A stretch of DNA of 64,000 bases from Volvox africanus (Eukaryota; Chlorophyta; Chlorophyceae; Chlamydomonadales; Volvocaceae), in contig BSDZ01000086.1 in NCBI GenBank assembly GCA_030268105.1, positions 930,001 through 994,000 on the forward strand. The letters run 5' to 3'. How positions within the stretch are numbered: position 1 is the first letter of the stretch; each line of letters opens with the position of its first letter. The notes below the pieces were generated by a model. That model saw nothing but the letters and a program-made list of their open reading frames with translations, was not told where the DNA came from and did not search any database. Both the position numbers and the translations under genes were made by a program. Below, piece after piece: positions 1 to 14,299 of the stretch.

Positions 1-1560
1 GGGTGCTGATCGGCAGGCACGATTCTAGATGGATGTGCTGCTCGTACGGGAACCGAAGTCGTGCTCACTTCCGACGTACCTGATTTTCCGAGTTTCTGCC
101 CATATATGCCCCTTCGCACTTCATTATGACGTCAGCAGAAGATTCCCGCAGCGGGCTTACATCCTGTTGCTTAAAGCGTACGTGCTTCTTACTGTGTCGA
201 GTATTGTGACTACAATTGATTGGTTCTACTCCCGAACCCCTTACACCGATCAAGCGTCCCAGCTTCCGCCGGAGAACCTCTTCGTGTCAGAATGATTTCT
301 TGTCCTGCGTGGCCAACGGCCACGCACATGCCGCGGCCGATGGCTACCTGGCTTTGCTTTGAAAACCTGTCTCTCTAGTTTACCGCCGTGTGATGTGAGG
401 ATGGCATGTCACATCAGATGGGGAGGCACTCGCACGTAGCCATCCGGATCCGGGTCCTGGCACTTGAGTGTGCTCGCGGTTATGGAGGTAATATTGTTGA
501 TTGACTGAGAAGGGTGCGTAGTGACTAGCGAGGTGCCTTCCGTTGTAAGCTGCTTCCCGCTACGTTGCCGTTGAGGCGAGCGCCGAGAGGTTTCGTATGA
601 AAGTCGAATTGTTGCGTTCCGTCGGCAAAGATTGCGTTGCATGGCAACTTGCACAGGTGACATGAGCAAAGCGTTTTATTACCTTGCATATTACAATTGA
701 CCTGACGAGGCGTCAATTGCATATTTTCACATGCTCGTCCAATGGGCATACAAGTGAGGCATTTAGGAAGTGTCCGATCAAGTAATTTAGGGGTTTTGCC
801 GCAATGCTTTCGCGACTGTCTGGGACTCCAGCCCAGGGACATGACAAGCGGCAGCAGCACTCCTACAGGCCTCATCTGTGGGGTGAGGTTGACCTGCTGG
901 GCGTGGCTGCCATGTTTGACCGACTCCCTCCTTGAAACAAGATGCGATGTAATTGCGGCAGCTTTTGCTGGGATGCATGAACCGTGCGTGTCTGAACCGT
1001 TATGAATGAATCCTCGCCTCCAGAGGGCTGTGGCGGTGGCCGTTAAGAAGTCCTAGGATGTGAGCGTTATGAACATTTCAGGCTGTAAGCCGTGAAGGGT
1101 ACTTGAACGTGGGAGAGTTGTAGCCCGTGAGTTATATCTAGGCTTCTGGGGGCGTTTACTAATCAGTCGGGTATCACATGACTGATAAGTCAACGGCTTA
1201 CCAGCAGTACGGCTAACTGCGAGCAGTGCTTATCGCCTAATTCATTGTCGTTTTCGTTGGTTCCGCTCAACCCTCGGAAGGAGGCCTTCTTTTCCCCTCC
1301 GTTCATGTAAGGAAATGACGGGGCGCACTTGATCAAGCGCAGAAGTAGTTGGCTTATTAAGCTCTGCGTATTATTGCGAGCACCTTACACGCCGCCATCG
1401 AACGACTGCACAGAGAGATCGTCTAAGATCTCTAAGGATCGATCCAAGCATTCGGTGAAGACCAATTGGAGACAGTATCATCATCGTGGTTAACAAGTCA
1501 TCAATCCACCATGCATGAGCCATCCAGCCCACCTAGTCTAGGGGGAAGGCGAGTGGCCTA
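1..1560. other. Non-coding stretch, no gene seen
   Basis: Only short open frames (under about 120 codons) that overlap on both strands and show no recognisable motif. No tRNA, microsatellite or splice-compatible exon chain was found. Confidence 0.5.
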
Positions 1561-1564
1561 AGTC

Positions 1565-3560
<1,996 letters not shown>

Positions 3561-3977
3561 GCCACATCAGAACACGACTGGATGCGATCCAATCCTTCAC
3601 ACTACAGCTAAATTCCCTACCATATTACATGTAGTAGCTCAATGCTGCTGCAAAGAGCTCCGTCTTGAGATTCTGAAAGGGAAAGAGAAAGATCCTTGCA
3701 CCTCATATTGTGTTTGTATGTGCCGTGCATTGCACGACTAATACAGTTCCTGTAAAAAGCCAATCGCACCCATGCTGGGTGAAATGAATGATCTATTCAA
3801 TTCCTCAATGTCTCCGTCCTGCAGCCTGATCATGCATGCCGATTATAATTTGCATACGTGCATGACGTAGCATGGCATTGCCCTAGGCCTGCCCGTATGG
3901 ATGTACGTATGCACTTTTTCTATCAGGACTCGTTATAGCGCTGCTGCTGTACGTGTGACGTTTCTCCATACATCCTG

Positions 3978-4020
3978 CAGTATCCTGGGATGTCTACGGG
4001 TAGTATCTGGAATGGACCGT
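3978..4020 (+). repeat. Short dispersed repeat, copy 1
   Basis: The core TCTACGGGTAGTATC, with flanking TATCCTG before and TGGACCGT after, recurs at 52757-52810 on the plus strand. A more diverged form lies in reverse orientation at about 2890-2935. The unit is about 45-55 bp. Its nature is unknown; it may be the end of a SINE or MITE family. Confidence 0.5.
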
Positions 4021-4128
4021 ATCAATATGAACATCTTCTGATCGGACCTTTGCTTAGGCGGATATATCACAGATATCACAGATACATGTCCCCGCCTGCT
4101 TCATGTCGCCTGCTGCAGCGCCATGCTG

Positions 4129-5602
4129 TTATTGTATATTGCGGGGTGCAACATCGATGCGCATGTGTGTTTCCCTTGATTCGGCGATGGTACTGGGAGC
4201 TTCTGTCACAGGTATGCTGTTAGCTGTAGAAGGTGTTGGCACTGGAGATTCAGGCCCACCGATCCGGTGGTACTGCAATCCGTGCAACTTCATCAGGCCG
4301 CCGCCGTTGCTGCCGTCGCCGTTACCAGTAGTACCCACATCTGCCATCATTGAGATAGGGGTGCCGTTGTTGCTGCTGCATTCAACCGTTACGCTGCTGG
4401 GATATACAGGATTGATGGACTGCGGCGACTGCTGCTGTAGTGACAGCGGCGGCACAGCTGGTGCTGGTGCACAGCAGCCTATCTCCTGCAGCGAGACTTT
4501 CCGAAGCTGCTGCTGCGCCTGCTGCTGTTCCTGCTGCTTCAACCCGCCCTGCACACACGTTAATTAATTATGGCACGTAGGTAAGCAACGAGTGGCGCCG
4601 CCGATCCATCATTTATCGAATTGCATGTGTCATGGAAGTGCTGATGAATTCCTATATTCACATACATGTCTTGTTATATATTTGCATACATGGTGGTTAC
4701 CATGCATACATACATACATGTAAAGCGTCATGGTGCGCATATATATACCAAATACCTAACCCTGTCAACTACTGACTGGGCTAATTAGGCCTGACAAGCC
4801 AGTCAGACCTAATTAGGGCATATCTAGGGTTGATTGGACCTTCATTAAATATCCCAGGCGATAACTGGCAGGGTAAGGTATGCATGTACCTTCTGCGTGC
4901 ACATGGGATTGACGACTATGTGTACATTCTTGCTGCCTGCCGTTATGCCGCCGCCAGCTGAGGATGAAAGGCGATCACCACCCTCACCCTCCTGATGTGC
5001 GTGACGCGCACGGTGGGATGGGGAACAGCAGGTAGACAGCGAACACCGGGAGTTGATTTTTTATACACAAGTGGGCACGCATTCTTACGTTCACTGGGTT
5101 ATTTGATTTCGCAAATTCTCTTTCTCACTGCGGCCCCTATCCGTGTGCCAGGCCACCGTGGACCACCTACGGGCCTTTAGTTGCATTTGTAAGACACTTC
5201 GCACCTCACGGCCCCATTAGTCATAAAGATTTCTACCCGTTTTCATTGAGATGAAAATCCGGATCGAACTGACGATCGCCGCTATGTATACACCAGTTAC
5301 AAGTCAATCAAAACAACTAACCTGCATGGAAGGGTACGATGACACTTGTTGTGGGCCCATGCTTCTTGTACAACAGTTGCAGCATAAGTACGACAGAAGA
5401 ATAAGACCCCCTAGGCCAAATACTGTCCCAAAAATGGCGATTGGGATTATGATTAACCTCCGGATGCCATCACTGCTGATGCCGCCGCTATCGTTGTGAG
5501 ACTCCTCCAGGGAGGAGCCAAGCTGTATCGACAACGGTGGCATCGTCGTCGCCAACCCTGCTGCACGCATACATTGCAATACATTATCATCATCAACAAC
5601 AA

Positions 5603-5676
<74 letters not shown>

Positions 5677-6650
5677 ACAGATAATGGAGAGCTGGATGGA
5701 CGGAAGCACCCTACCAGGGTGACCACCATTGGTTCACCTGCCAAGATGTACTGCGATCTGCTTTTCCATATCGCGAGCTGTTTTAGGTATCATGCTCATC
5801 GAATAATTACCTATTAATGCTTGTAGACGTAAGGTACGTAGTTTACTACATGCTGCGTCTACATGCGTCTGCGTGCTGCGCCTAGTCGAATTTGTTTAGC
5901 ACGCACTCTTACTAGCTATTACATACGGAGGGACGGACGGACTCTACATACTGCTGGCTGTTACGTACATACCTGGTGAAGCGGAGTCCCTGCTGGCGGC
6001 CCGCGCGGCTCCCTGGCAGTAGCCCCAAAAGGAACACGTGCGCAGTCCATCACAGTCGCAACTGTTGTTGCTGGAACGGCATCGGCTGGGGCCCAGCGGG
6101 TTGTGAGACTCGTCCCATGAATAGCTTTCCGAATAGCAGCCTGTGTGGAGATGTTATTTCATTCGTACGCACATTGCAATCGACCAATTAAGTATGCGCA
6201 GCAGGCCAAGCTGATGAGGAAACATCCGCTTGCCTAGGTTATCAAGCGGGCGCCATAAGGACCCTCATTGCTTGGTACGTAGTAATGACCGCAATAGCAG
6301 TTTGGTGAGCGAGAACGAAGGGGAGTAATAGATGTATCTGAAACACGCGGCGGAGATTTTGCCTTCTATCTTTCTATTGCCACCTCATGCTGTATGTGTT
6401 ATTAGCTCTTCATCAAATGGTCGATGATGATGGTGATGATAATGCATGGTGATGATGATATATAGCTGACGAACGGGTGGGGTACTAAGCAAATGTAGGA
6501 GATGAAGCTGGCAGATGGCTGGCTGCTGGTGAACTTGCTTTATGTCAGCTTACATTGTACCAGGTGTGGTGAGAGCAGAGTCGTCAGCACTACGGCGGTT
6601 AGCAGAGCTCGAAATGGCGAACCGACGACGGCACGTGCAGACGAAGTCAT
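4129..6650 (-). CDS. Type I membrane protein, CDCDG ectodomain, poly-Asp
   Basis: Proposed exons: 6650-6554, 6140-5973, 5737-5322, 4928-4890 and 4548-4129, about 379 residues. Exon 1 encodes a signal peptide (MTSSARAVVGSPFRALLTAV, ending LLSPHLVQC). Exon 2 encodes a compact Cys-rich domain with CRSSNNSCDCDGLRTCS and WGYCQ. Exon 3 encodes about 25 aspartates from a pure GAT repeat and then one membrane span (LIIIPIAIFGTVFGLGGLIL) followed by CCNCC. The last exon is a Gln-rich cytoplasmic tail. Phases fit throughout (1, 1, 0, 0). The 39-nt exon has a weak acceptor; an acceptor at 4958 is the alternative. The plan matches the genes at 9712-11042 and 14300-16213. The ligand and function are unknown; a surface receptor or extracellular-matrix anchor is only an inference. 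Confidence 0.7.
5603..5675. repeat. (CAT)n microsatellite coding poly-Asp
   Basis: A near-pure trinucleotide run of about 25 units. Read on the minus strand it is (GAT)n and encodes the acidic stalk next to the membrane span of the gene at 4129-6650. Absence of the synonymous GAC codon points to recent slippage growth. Confidence 0.9.
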
Positions 6651-9011
6651 CGGTACCAGCAAATGCGCCCTGAAGTTATCGCTGCATTTAATTGAGTGTT
6701 GGGAGAGCGGTGAATTGTTATTGTTTTCTTGGTTCGCGAAGGGGCATCGCAGGCATTGTGGATGAGAGCAAAACGGAAGACGAAAAGACATAATAATAAC
6801 CTTACTACAAAAATAAACGATAAAAAAATATGATGCAAGGCAATCTGTATGCAATGAAACGGAATTTTCTGCCAGCGGATAGTGAGGTGCCTCCCAATGT
6901 ACGCACGCAGGGTAAGTTGGTGCCGTTTTGATAATGGGCACGGCGAGTTTTTCATGTTGCAACGCCACTGGATGCAGTTAATGGAAAGAAGGTGACAGAG
7001 AGTTTATTACAAGTCATAACGGCTTGACTTAAGCACGCGCATGATGGACGGATGGATGCACGTCTTGCTTACCTACAGACCGAGCTTCAGAATCTCCCGC
7101 TCAGCGTTTCTTTTCTTTTAATTTGTTTGAAATTATCTGTTCAAAAGTTTTAGTAAGGTTTTACATCAGCGCGCTTCATTTTTTGATGAGAACAAAAAGC
7201 TTTTGATTTAGCTAAAGGATTTCCGTACTGTGGTTGTTGGGGAGACGGGCAACATGACATCGGGTTGAAACGATAATAGGTTAGATTCCACGTAATATGA
7301 TGCAACTTTTAAAATGTCCTGTGTTGATTTCAGAAGATGATACACAAGCTGAGTGTGAGCAACGCACTATACGGTACATATTACTGCTGTGTCCTAACAT
7401 GTATGCTATAAGAGTTCTCTTCTATACTTCACTTTTTTATTTTATAAATACCTGTCACCGCAGGCATTTTTGATATTAAAATGTCCATTTCCCGCGAATC
7501 ATGGTAGATCTTATCGTGTGATCGACTGCTGCGGCGGGACTGACGACGGCGACGGACGGGACTCCAGGACGGGACAGTATCATCTTGATGTTTTGCTTAT
7601 ATATACATTCATCCGGTAGCGCATTCTTTGGATTACATAATGAAATTGAAGAACTCATAATTCAAAGTAGATCGTCAACTGTTCTCATCCCATGAATGTA
7701 TAATATAATATAATAATAATATAAACATACACGCCCTTGATACTCGTTGATATATAAATATGAGCTTCATGAATGCTAGTTTTCATGTTTTTAACGGGCC
7801 AGGAAGTTATGTCCCGACGCAGGCCGTAGCCTTTCCTTGACCCATCCATTCCTGGACTTAACGGGCGCACATATTACGAAAGTTCCTAACCGAAGGGTCA
7901 GAAAGCTACCAACCATATGATTGGTCCGTAGCCAGTTCATAGAAGTTATGCCCGTCACTGAGTTGTCGCAGTCAAAACATTGCGCGGCAAGTTGGACCTT
8001 CATCACTGGCGGATTAGGGGGCGCGACAACACCCTAGCAGCTGCGGATAGAATGCAGTCTGAAGCTCAGTTCTGCATCGGTGGAGCTGAGTGGAGCCAAG
8101 ACCGCTTGCCTTTCCCAGTCCAAGCTGCCACCTATTTGCTCATATACAGATCGCCGCAGCTCCCATAATCAAGTTTGCATCCAGCAGCATGGACCCTCAT
8201 CCGAGGCAAGCACTCACTGCCAGGATGAAAAGACGTTAGCTACTAAGGAACAACAAGGATTGACTCAGAGCTGCTGTCCACACGCGCGTACGTCGGCGGG
8301 ACACCTCACTGGGCTGGAGGGGGTCGTATTATTCCTGGCATAACGACGGTGGTGATCTCGGTGATATCTTCCAGTTTCCTGCACGCGGTTCAGTGACCTG
8401 CCTCAGGTCTACATAAGGCAAGACTTGCTCGGTCTGTGACACCTGAACAGCCCATACGGTGACCCCGCTGCCCATGCGTGTCTGAAACGGAGCTGGAGAG
8501 CAAGTGTACGAGGCCAGCACGAACGCCACACGGAATACCTGCTGGTGCTTGCTTGGTACTGAACTATACACGCACGCACGTGTTCCCAGTCATCTCCCCC
8601 TGGGGATACGGGCCCGCAGATCGTGCGGCAGCGGCAACAGATCGTCACTCAGTCATCATTGACTGAGATATAGGTGGGCTGATTACGATACACCTCTCCA
8701 TTTCAGAAAAGCTCATGGTGATGTGCATTATTGCCGTGCTTGGGTACCAGGCACATCTTCATGTATGTTCACTTTATATATGCGCACTAGAGATGTACGG
8801 CGGGGTAACAGTGCGGTATTCAGCGTGTGGCAGGAACCTTACATGCATAGGGCCCACAGCGGATCGATAGGAGATTATAGAATTTGCCTTAACAATGCCA
8901 TGTACTGTAGGTAGCTGCACGCCCAGCTTAGAGATGAAACCACACTTGACATCACATGCAACATGGGATCGCCTGAAGTACTGGCCGCCAAAAACAAAGA
9001 CGAACCCTCAC
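6651..9011. other. Mostly non-coding interval
   Basis: Contains the 5' flank of the gene ending at 4129 and A/T-rich DNA. Frames are short and overlapping. A possible minus-strand exon lies near 8500-8444 (reads TRMGSGVTVWAVQ before a GTGTCA donor), but I could not chain it to others. Confidence 0.35.
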
Positions 9012-9194
9012 TTGCTTTCCTCTGCGTTATATTCTTTTTGAGGCTCCTTGACAGCCTTTTTCTCACCATTCCCTTTTTTGGTCCATTCCTTCGACTTCTT
9101 CAACAGGACGGAACTGAACTGCAATACCTAAGATGACCGATACCAATGAAGTTGGGTAGAATACAACCAGCTGTACTAGTAGTAAACGTGCCAT
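9012..9194 (-). CDS. Possible secreted or membrane protein, 5' part
   Basis: Two overlapping readings compete. From the ATG at 9194, a frame opens with MARLLLVQLVVFYPTSLVSV, a good signal peptide, and runs to a GTGAGA donor at 9067. Alternatively, an exon 9118-9012, bounded by a TTGCAG acceptor and a GTGAGG donor, encodes a Lys/Glu-rich segment (LLKKSKEWTKKG, EKKAVKEPQKEY) like a cytoplasmic tail. It lies between two genes of the single-pass membrane family on the same strand, so a fourth member is conceivable. Further exons were not resolved. Confidence 0.25.
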
Positions 9195-9711
9195 ATCATC
9201 CGTACGACACCTGCTGCAGTCGATGCTTTATTTACGCATGCAGGAGAGCGCAAGCACATCAACTAACGGCATCATGAGGCGCCGTTTCGGCAGGCAACAT
9301 GCATGGCACCATCAGCCACGAATTTGTATCATAGAGGCAAGTAGGTTAGCCGCATCGCCTAAGTATGTCACACCCAACCAATACGACGGAAGCAAGCAAA
9401 TTTTGTCCACCAAGAAATTACCCGTATAGTACTAGATGGAGATAGCCACCCATACATATTGCCCATCCATGATGGTCACTCCGCGCGCCTAAGAGTCATC
9501 AAGCAACCATATGACCTATGCCACTGCAACCAGTAGTTACCAAGTGTAGCCGGTAAGGCTGCAAACACTTGTACGGAGAGTAATGAAGCACCTGGGTATG
9601 TAGGTGGACACGCATGCTTTGTATAAGAGGTAGACTGACTTTGCCGTTCATAGGTGCAGTTCATATGTACCGACGGCAATTAGTGAAAATACGGTCCGAG
9701 CAAGCTGTTTG

Positions 9712-11042
9712 TCAAAATGGCTCCGGCTGCTGCTGTTGGTATGGTGCTACCGATCCTTTGTGCGGCGGAGTTACCAGCTTGTACGGCGTAGCCGCGGTCA
9801 GCAGACCCGGTGAACTCACTGACTGGTACGACAAAGCTGCCGGCCGGTGCGCAACTGCCTCTGGATCATCTGATGAAATGAACATCATGTTCTGTCGCAC
9901 CTGCGAACACACATGACGGGGTGGATACCAAATATCGGATATCGATATATACCGGAGATAGGATGGGCGTGTTCATTCAACGTACGTACTACTGCTGAAG
10001 TTATGTTACGTTGCAGCTGTGTCTCTACCCAGCACGGCACGGCACGGCACGGCAAAACCGCGGTGGACGCCAGCTCCCAACTACTGCAGTCCTGCCCCAC
10101 TAATCAATTATCATCCTCTGCTCTGCATTGGATTTAGATCTCATTTGCAGGGTGACATATATAGATCGGGTTGAGATTCAGGAGCAAACAGCATCTAAAC
10201 CTCAAATGAGGTGGATTGGTTAAATAAGCACCAAGCATGCTGATATATATGTGCTCTCCAGCCTGTGTCTGTATGCGCCTGTATGCGCCTGACCCGACTC
10301 AGCGAAGTTGGATGGCAGGGTGCATGGGGACTACCTCCCAACGGACACGGAAGCAAACATGCAGCATATCATATCATATTATATCATGTATGCGACACTC
10401 ACTCGAACCTTGCTTCCACAGATAGGAATGAGGGGCCCCCAAGCCCACCTTCACCACCTTCACCACCCCAACCCATCACGTTAATTTGACGGCGACGCAC
10501 GTCTGACGTCTGACGTACGGTGACGTCGTTCCTGGTTTGAGGAGTTTCTGCAGGCAGGAAGGTCCCTCGACCTGCGGTCCCCATTCCTCCGCTGCTGGCA
10601 CGTTCGGCCCCCCCCTTCCGTTGTTGCCGCGTCAGCATACCCCACCTGCTGTTTCTTTTGGCGATTCACAAAGTAAATCATCAAGAAAGCTGACGCCAGC
10701 AGTGCCGTACCGACACACAACCCGGTCAGTCCGAGGATAAAGTACACCCTCTTGTGAAGTGGGATTTCCGGCGCTGGCGGGGGCGGTGATGCCGGTGATG
10801 AGGGTACTGATGAAAGTGTCCCTGATTTGGGTGAATGGGTATCATGTGGGAAACGGTGACTTGCCAGGCCGCAGTGTGCGATAGGGCGCGGTGGAGCCGT
10901 AGAGCGTGATTCCCCTCTGATTAAGGTCAGCCAGCAGTGCCATAGAAGACAGGGTGCCTTGGCTGGATGCCCTACCTTGGCCGTTGACTCGCGAAAGGCT
11001 TGCTAAGCATACCAGCACACCGAGAAGCGCAGCCCATGCCAT
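9712..11042 (-). CDS. Type I membrane protein with short Pro-rich ectodomain
   Basis: Exons 11042-10976, 10914-10646 and 9900-9712 give about 174 residues with phases 1 and 0 that fit exactly. Exon 1 is a signal peptide (MAWAALLGVLVCLASLSRVN, cleavage near GQG). Exon 2 gives an ectodomain of about 55 residues ending in a Ser/Pro stretch (PASPPPPAPEIPLH) and one membrane span (VYFILGLTGLCVGTALLASA) followed by the basic NRQKKQQ. Exon 3 is a tail of about 63 residues ending APYQQQQPEPF. Intron positions and phases match the neighbours at 4129-6650 and 14300-16213. It lacks the CDCDG Cys-rich domain of the former, so ectodomains differ while the frame is kept. No enzyme motif is seen. Confidence 0.7.
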
Positions 11043-14000
11043 TTTGGGAACGCGACGTAAGGCTGCTAACGGGGCTACTGTAAATAATCCGTTAATGCCA
11101 ATGCCATTTTGTCCTCTTTACCGTCGGCTTGCACGCGTTGAATATTGTCTAACAGAATCGTAATGATTACGTGCACAGAAATTAAAGGTAAATTTGTCTC
11201 TAAGCAGAGATTCCTGACACCTTCCCCGATAAAATTATCAAAACTAACCCTAATCGAGCTCGCAACAATTCGAGGATAGTTTTATATAACTCTTTAATGC
11301 CTTTAACTCACAAAATTGAAAAATTTCGGTCCTTTCCAAGAGGAAAGGCATCCGTTTTTAGATCTATATGGCTTCAATTCTGTCCCAGTTACGATAAGGG
11401 GGAAGGTAACCAATCAATTCCTTTAAGCTGTATTACTTAGTTAAGTACTTTAAACTATGATATCTTCTGTTGCTTGAGTAATACCTTGTTTTAGTTTACG
11501 AGCAACCACGGGCAACTCGGGCCATCTTCCTTCACCTTCGCAGCAGTTGGCGCCAGGTGACAACTGCGCCAGGTGACATCTTACGCAATTCGCTTATGCC
11601 TCTGTTTCCAATGATCGTTTGTCCGTGATGGCTTGATTTTCCTAATCTGCTTGAAACGCACGGATGGATAGCTAGCTGCTCGCCAAAACAAAGGACACAA
11701 CAAAGATATAAATTTTACAAGGTTTTCATCTGGAGCCCCAACCACCTCCTCTGAAAGGTGCTGTCTTGGAATTATGCAATTTTTTACGTAATAGCTTCTG
11801 AAAGGCAAGGGCACTACCAAAGACCCGAATTCCAATGATTCGACGCAAGTTAGTGCGCCGATTCTAACCGTAGTCGATTGAGCGCTCAAAACGGATAATC
11901 AATTGGGGCCAGACCTTCCTGCTGGCTATTTGTCTTCATTATTTGAATCAATGTACGGCCCTGATCAACCCCTAGGGGGCGCTAAAACGCGCACTTCCCT
12001 GTAGGCGGAAGGGACACGGTATGCGTCCCACCAGCACGAGGCAAGCAGTGCACATTTTCCATAAGATAGCGCTATTGCGAATGTGGAACCGAAATTTTCA
12101 CACAAGCATGCCCCTACCTGCTGTAACGACAAAGCACCGTTCTCTTCCCTAAACCCTAAAAACCCTAAAACCCAAAACATTTAAAACGCCCTTGCCAAAC
12201 ATGTATTGTCAGTCATGGGCTGAATAGAGGCCCCATCCGTCTATAGGAGTTGTATACTGAAATGGCCCATCGAGACACACCTGGGCCTAATATATTGTGC
12301 TTGTTTATGTGTGCGTGCCGTAGACTTCACGACTCGTACAGGGATTGCCCCTTGTGATTGCTCTGAGATCGAAGTCGGGTTTGTAGATCGATCTGCGGTG
12401 AGACGGATGTCCGTTGTAATGTCCATTCGTTCTTGGCAAGCCATCAGGTGGAGCACGGCGAGCGTATCTTTTTATCCTTACAAGTGCATCACGTAGATAT
12501 AAGTTGGTGTCTTAATTGTGAGCCCAATCGGATTGTGAACAATACAACGGATACAACAGATGCCACATCCCATGTCACCTATCAAACAAACTGCATTGGG
12601 ATCCCCTTCTGGGCCCTCGGTATTATTCTGGGCCCAATACTCGGCGGCGGCACTTAAAGACAGAGCCTCAAACTCCATCTCAAGGCCCAGTCAATGGGTC
12701 TTTTTAAACTCAACTTCACGCATGCATAGCAAGCAGCAAATGCAGGAATAATCGCTGAACGCTACCAACAAGCCCAGCAATACGTAAGCAAGGGTAATAT
12801 AATGCCTGTCTTCGTTATTTCAATCGCTCGTCAATTGTTATCCCCTGATACAGAATCCCTTGAAGCATCTTCTGCCGTTGGTGTCGGCAGCCTGAGGGTC
12901 AGCCGTCCCATCATGCACCCTAAGCGACGGACAAGATTATACGTACAGCCAGTCGCGCTTAGAACAGAGCGCAGAATACGATTGCCTCGAAATGTGCCCT
13001 ATTGATGAATAGAGGTCGGTGCTGAATACTAATAATAATAGAGGTCGGTGCTGAATATAAGTACATCACATGGACTACTCGCTCTGTGCCACCAAAAACA
13101 TATTCAATTCTCGACCTCTTAAATACGCACCTGCTGCCATACGGCTAGGCATATCCCTATCCCGAAGACACTCCCTCACATCGAGACCCATCGGCCCCTT
13201 TGCATCGCAATTTTACCATCCAACCGGCAGCCTCGGCAATCTATCAGTGCCTGCAACAACCTACCGCGGGGAACATCACAGTATATTGGTTCTCATCCAC
13301 CGCTCCGAAGCCATATCACCTGAAGGACATCAGAACCCTGATTTCGGTCAGGCCTCAGTCCTCCACGCAAGCATCCGTGAGAAGCCATTTCACAAATCCT
13401 GGATGAATATGCAAGTCTCCAAAAAGGGTGTGAGGATCGCATTTTTTTGGCAATGCCGCCTCCACCAGCCGGCCACGCGGTTTTATCCGGCGACCCACAT
13501 CCCGAAATGGCCGTCTACTGCCCACCTGAGTGAGCTACAGATATCTCTGCGATAGCGTGAATAACTACATACAGACAGACGGGTTGACGGATAGATAGGA
13601 AGACAGGCAAACAGATAGATACGATAGACACGAAGCACGATGCTTTGTAATAATTCCCCAGGATCTCCAAGGGAATCGCTGCTTCCGATCATGTCACCAA
13701 AAACTAATGCGGAATGGGGGCATGGTCAAGATGTACGGAAGGTGAGGTCCGACGACCAACGCACTCCATAAAATCAATAATTGGCTGACGGCGAGTGCGT
13801 TGTCGTGAACAGATGCAGGACCCTCCCATAAGCACTTCAAACTATACGTCACCCATTGTGTTTTCGTGCAAACTCCGTCACACAGAGAACTGCGATGCAA
13901 CAACAATGAAGTCCAAGGAAGTGAAGACGTCGGGAAGGCCAGCCACAGTAACCATCCCTGTCTGGCGGAAATAATGCACATGTGTACGGCAAAGTTGCTT

Positions 14001-14299
14001 TCTTGCGTGCCTGGCATAGCGCTTCCTTTCCCCTTCGCGTCTTCTCACATTAGTGACAGGGACTGCAGGCCATACCTCTTCTATAAAATACCTAAAGAGC
14101 CATACCAAGGCAAGATAAGATCCTAACTGGATCTAACCGAAGGTACCTCGGTTGCCCTTCACTCAGCGAACGGTCAATATCGTGACGCTCAGGTCACATA
14201 ATGTGTCGGAGAACGGCTGTAGAGATCGTACGGCAGAATAAGCAGGCTGTTAGCCTGGTCGCGACTCTGCTAAGCGCGACTTCCACGTGACTGTATAAT
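11043..14299. other. Intergenic, telomere-like and direct repeats
   Basis: No convincing gene. It holds the telomere-like tract at 12148-12173 and a 20-bp direct repeat (core GAGGTCGGTGCTGAATA) at about 13010-13030 and 13039-13059. A 161-codon plus-strand frame at 13070-13555 has no recognisable motif and is probably chance. Confidence 0.45.
12148..12173. repeat. Interstitial telomere-like repeat
   Basis: Reads CCCTAAACCCTAAAAACCCT and continues for one more unit. CCCTAAAA is the complement of the Chlamydomonas-type telomere unit TTTTAGGG. It is short and imperfect and flanked by ordinary DNA, so it is interstitial. Confidence 0.75.
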
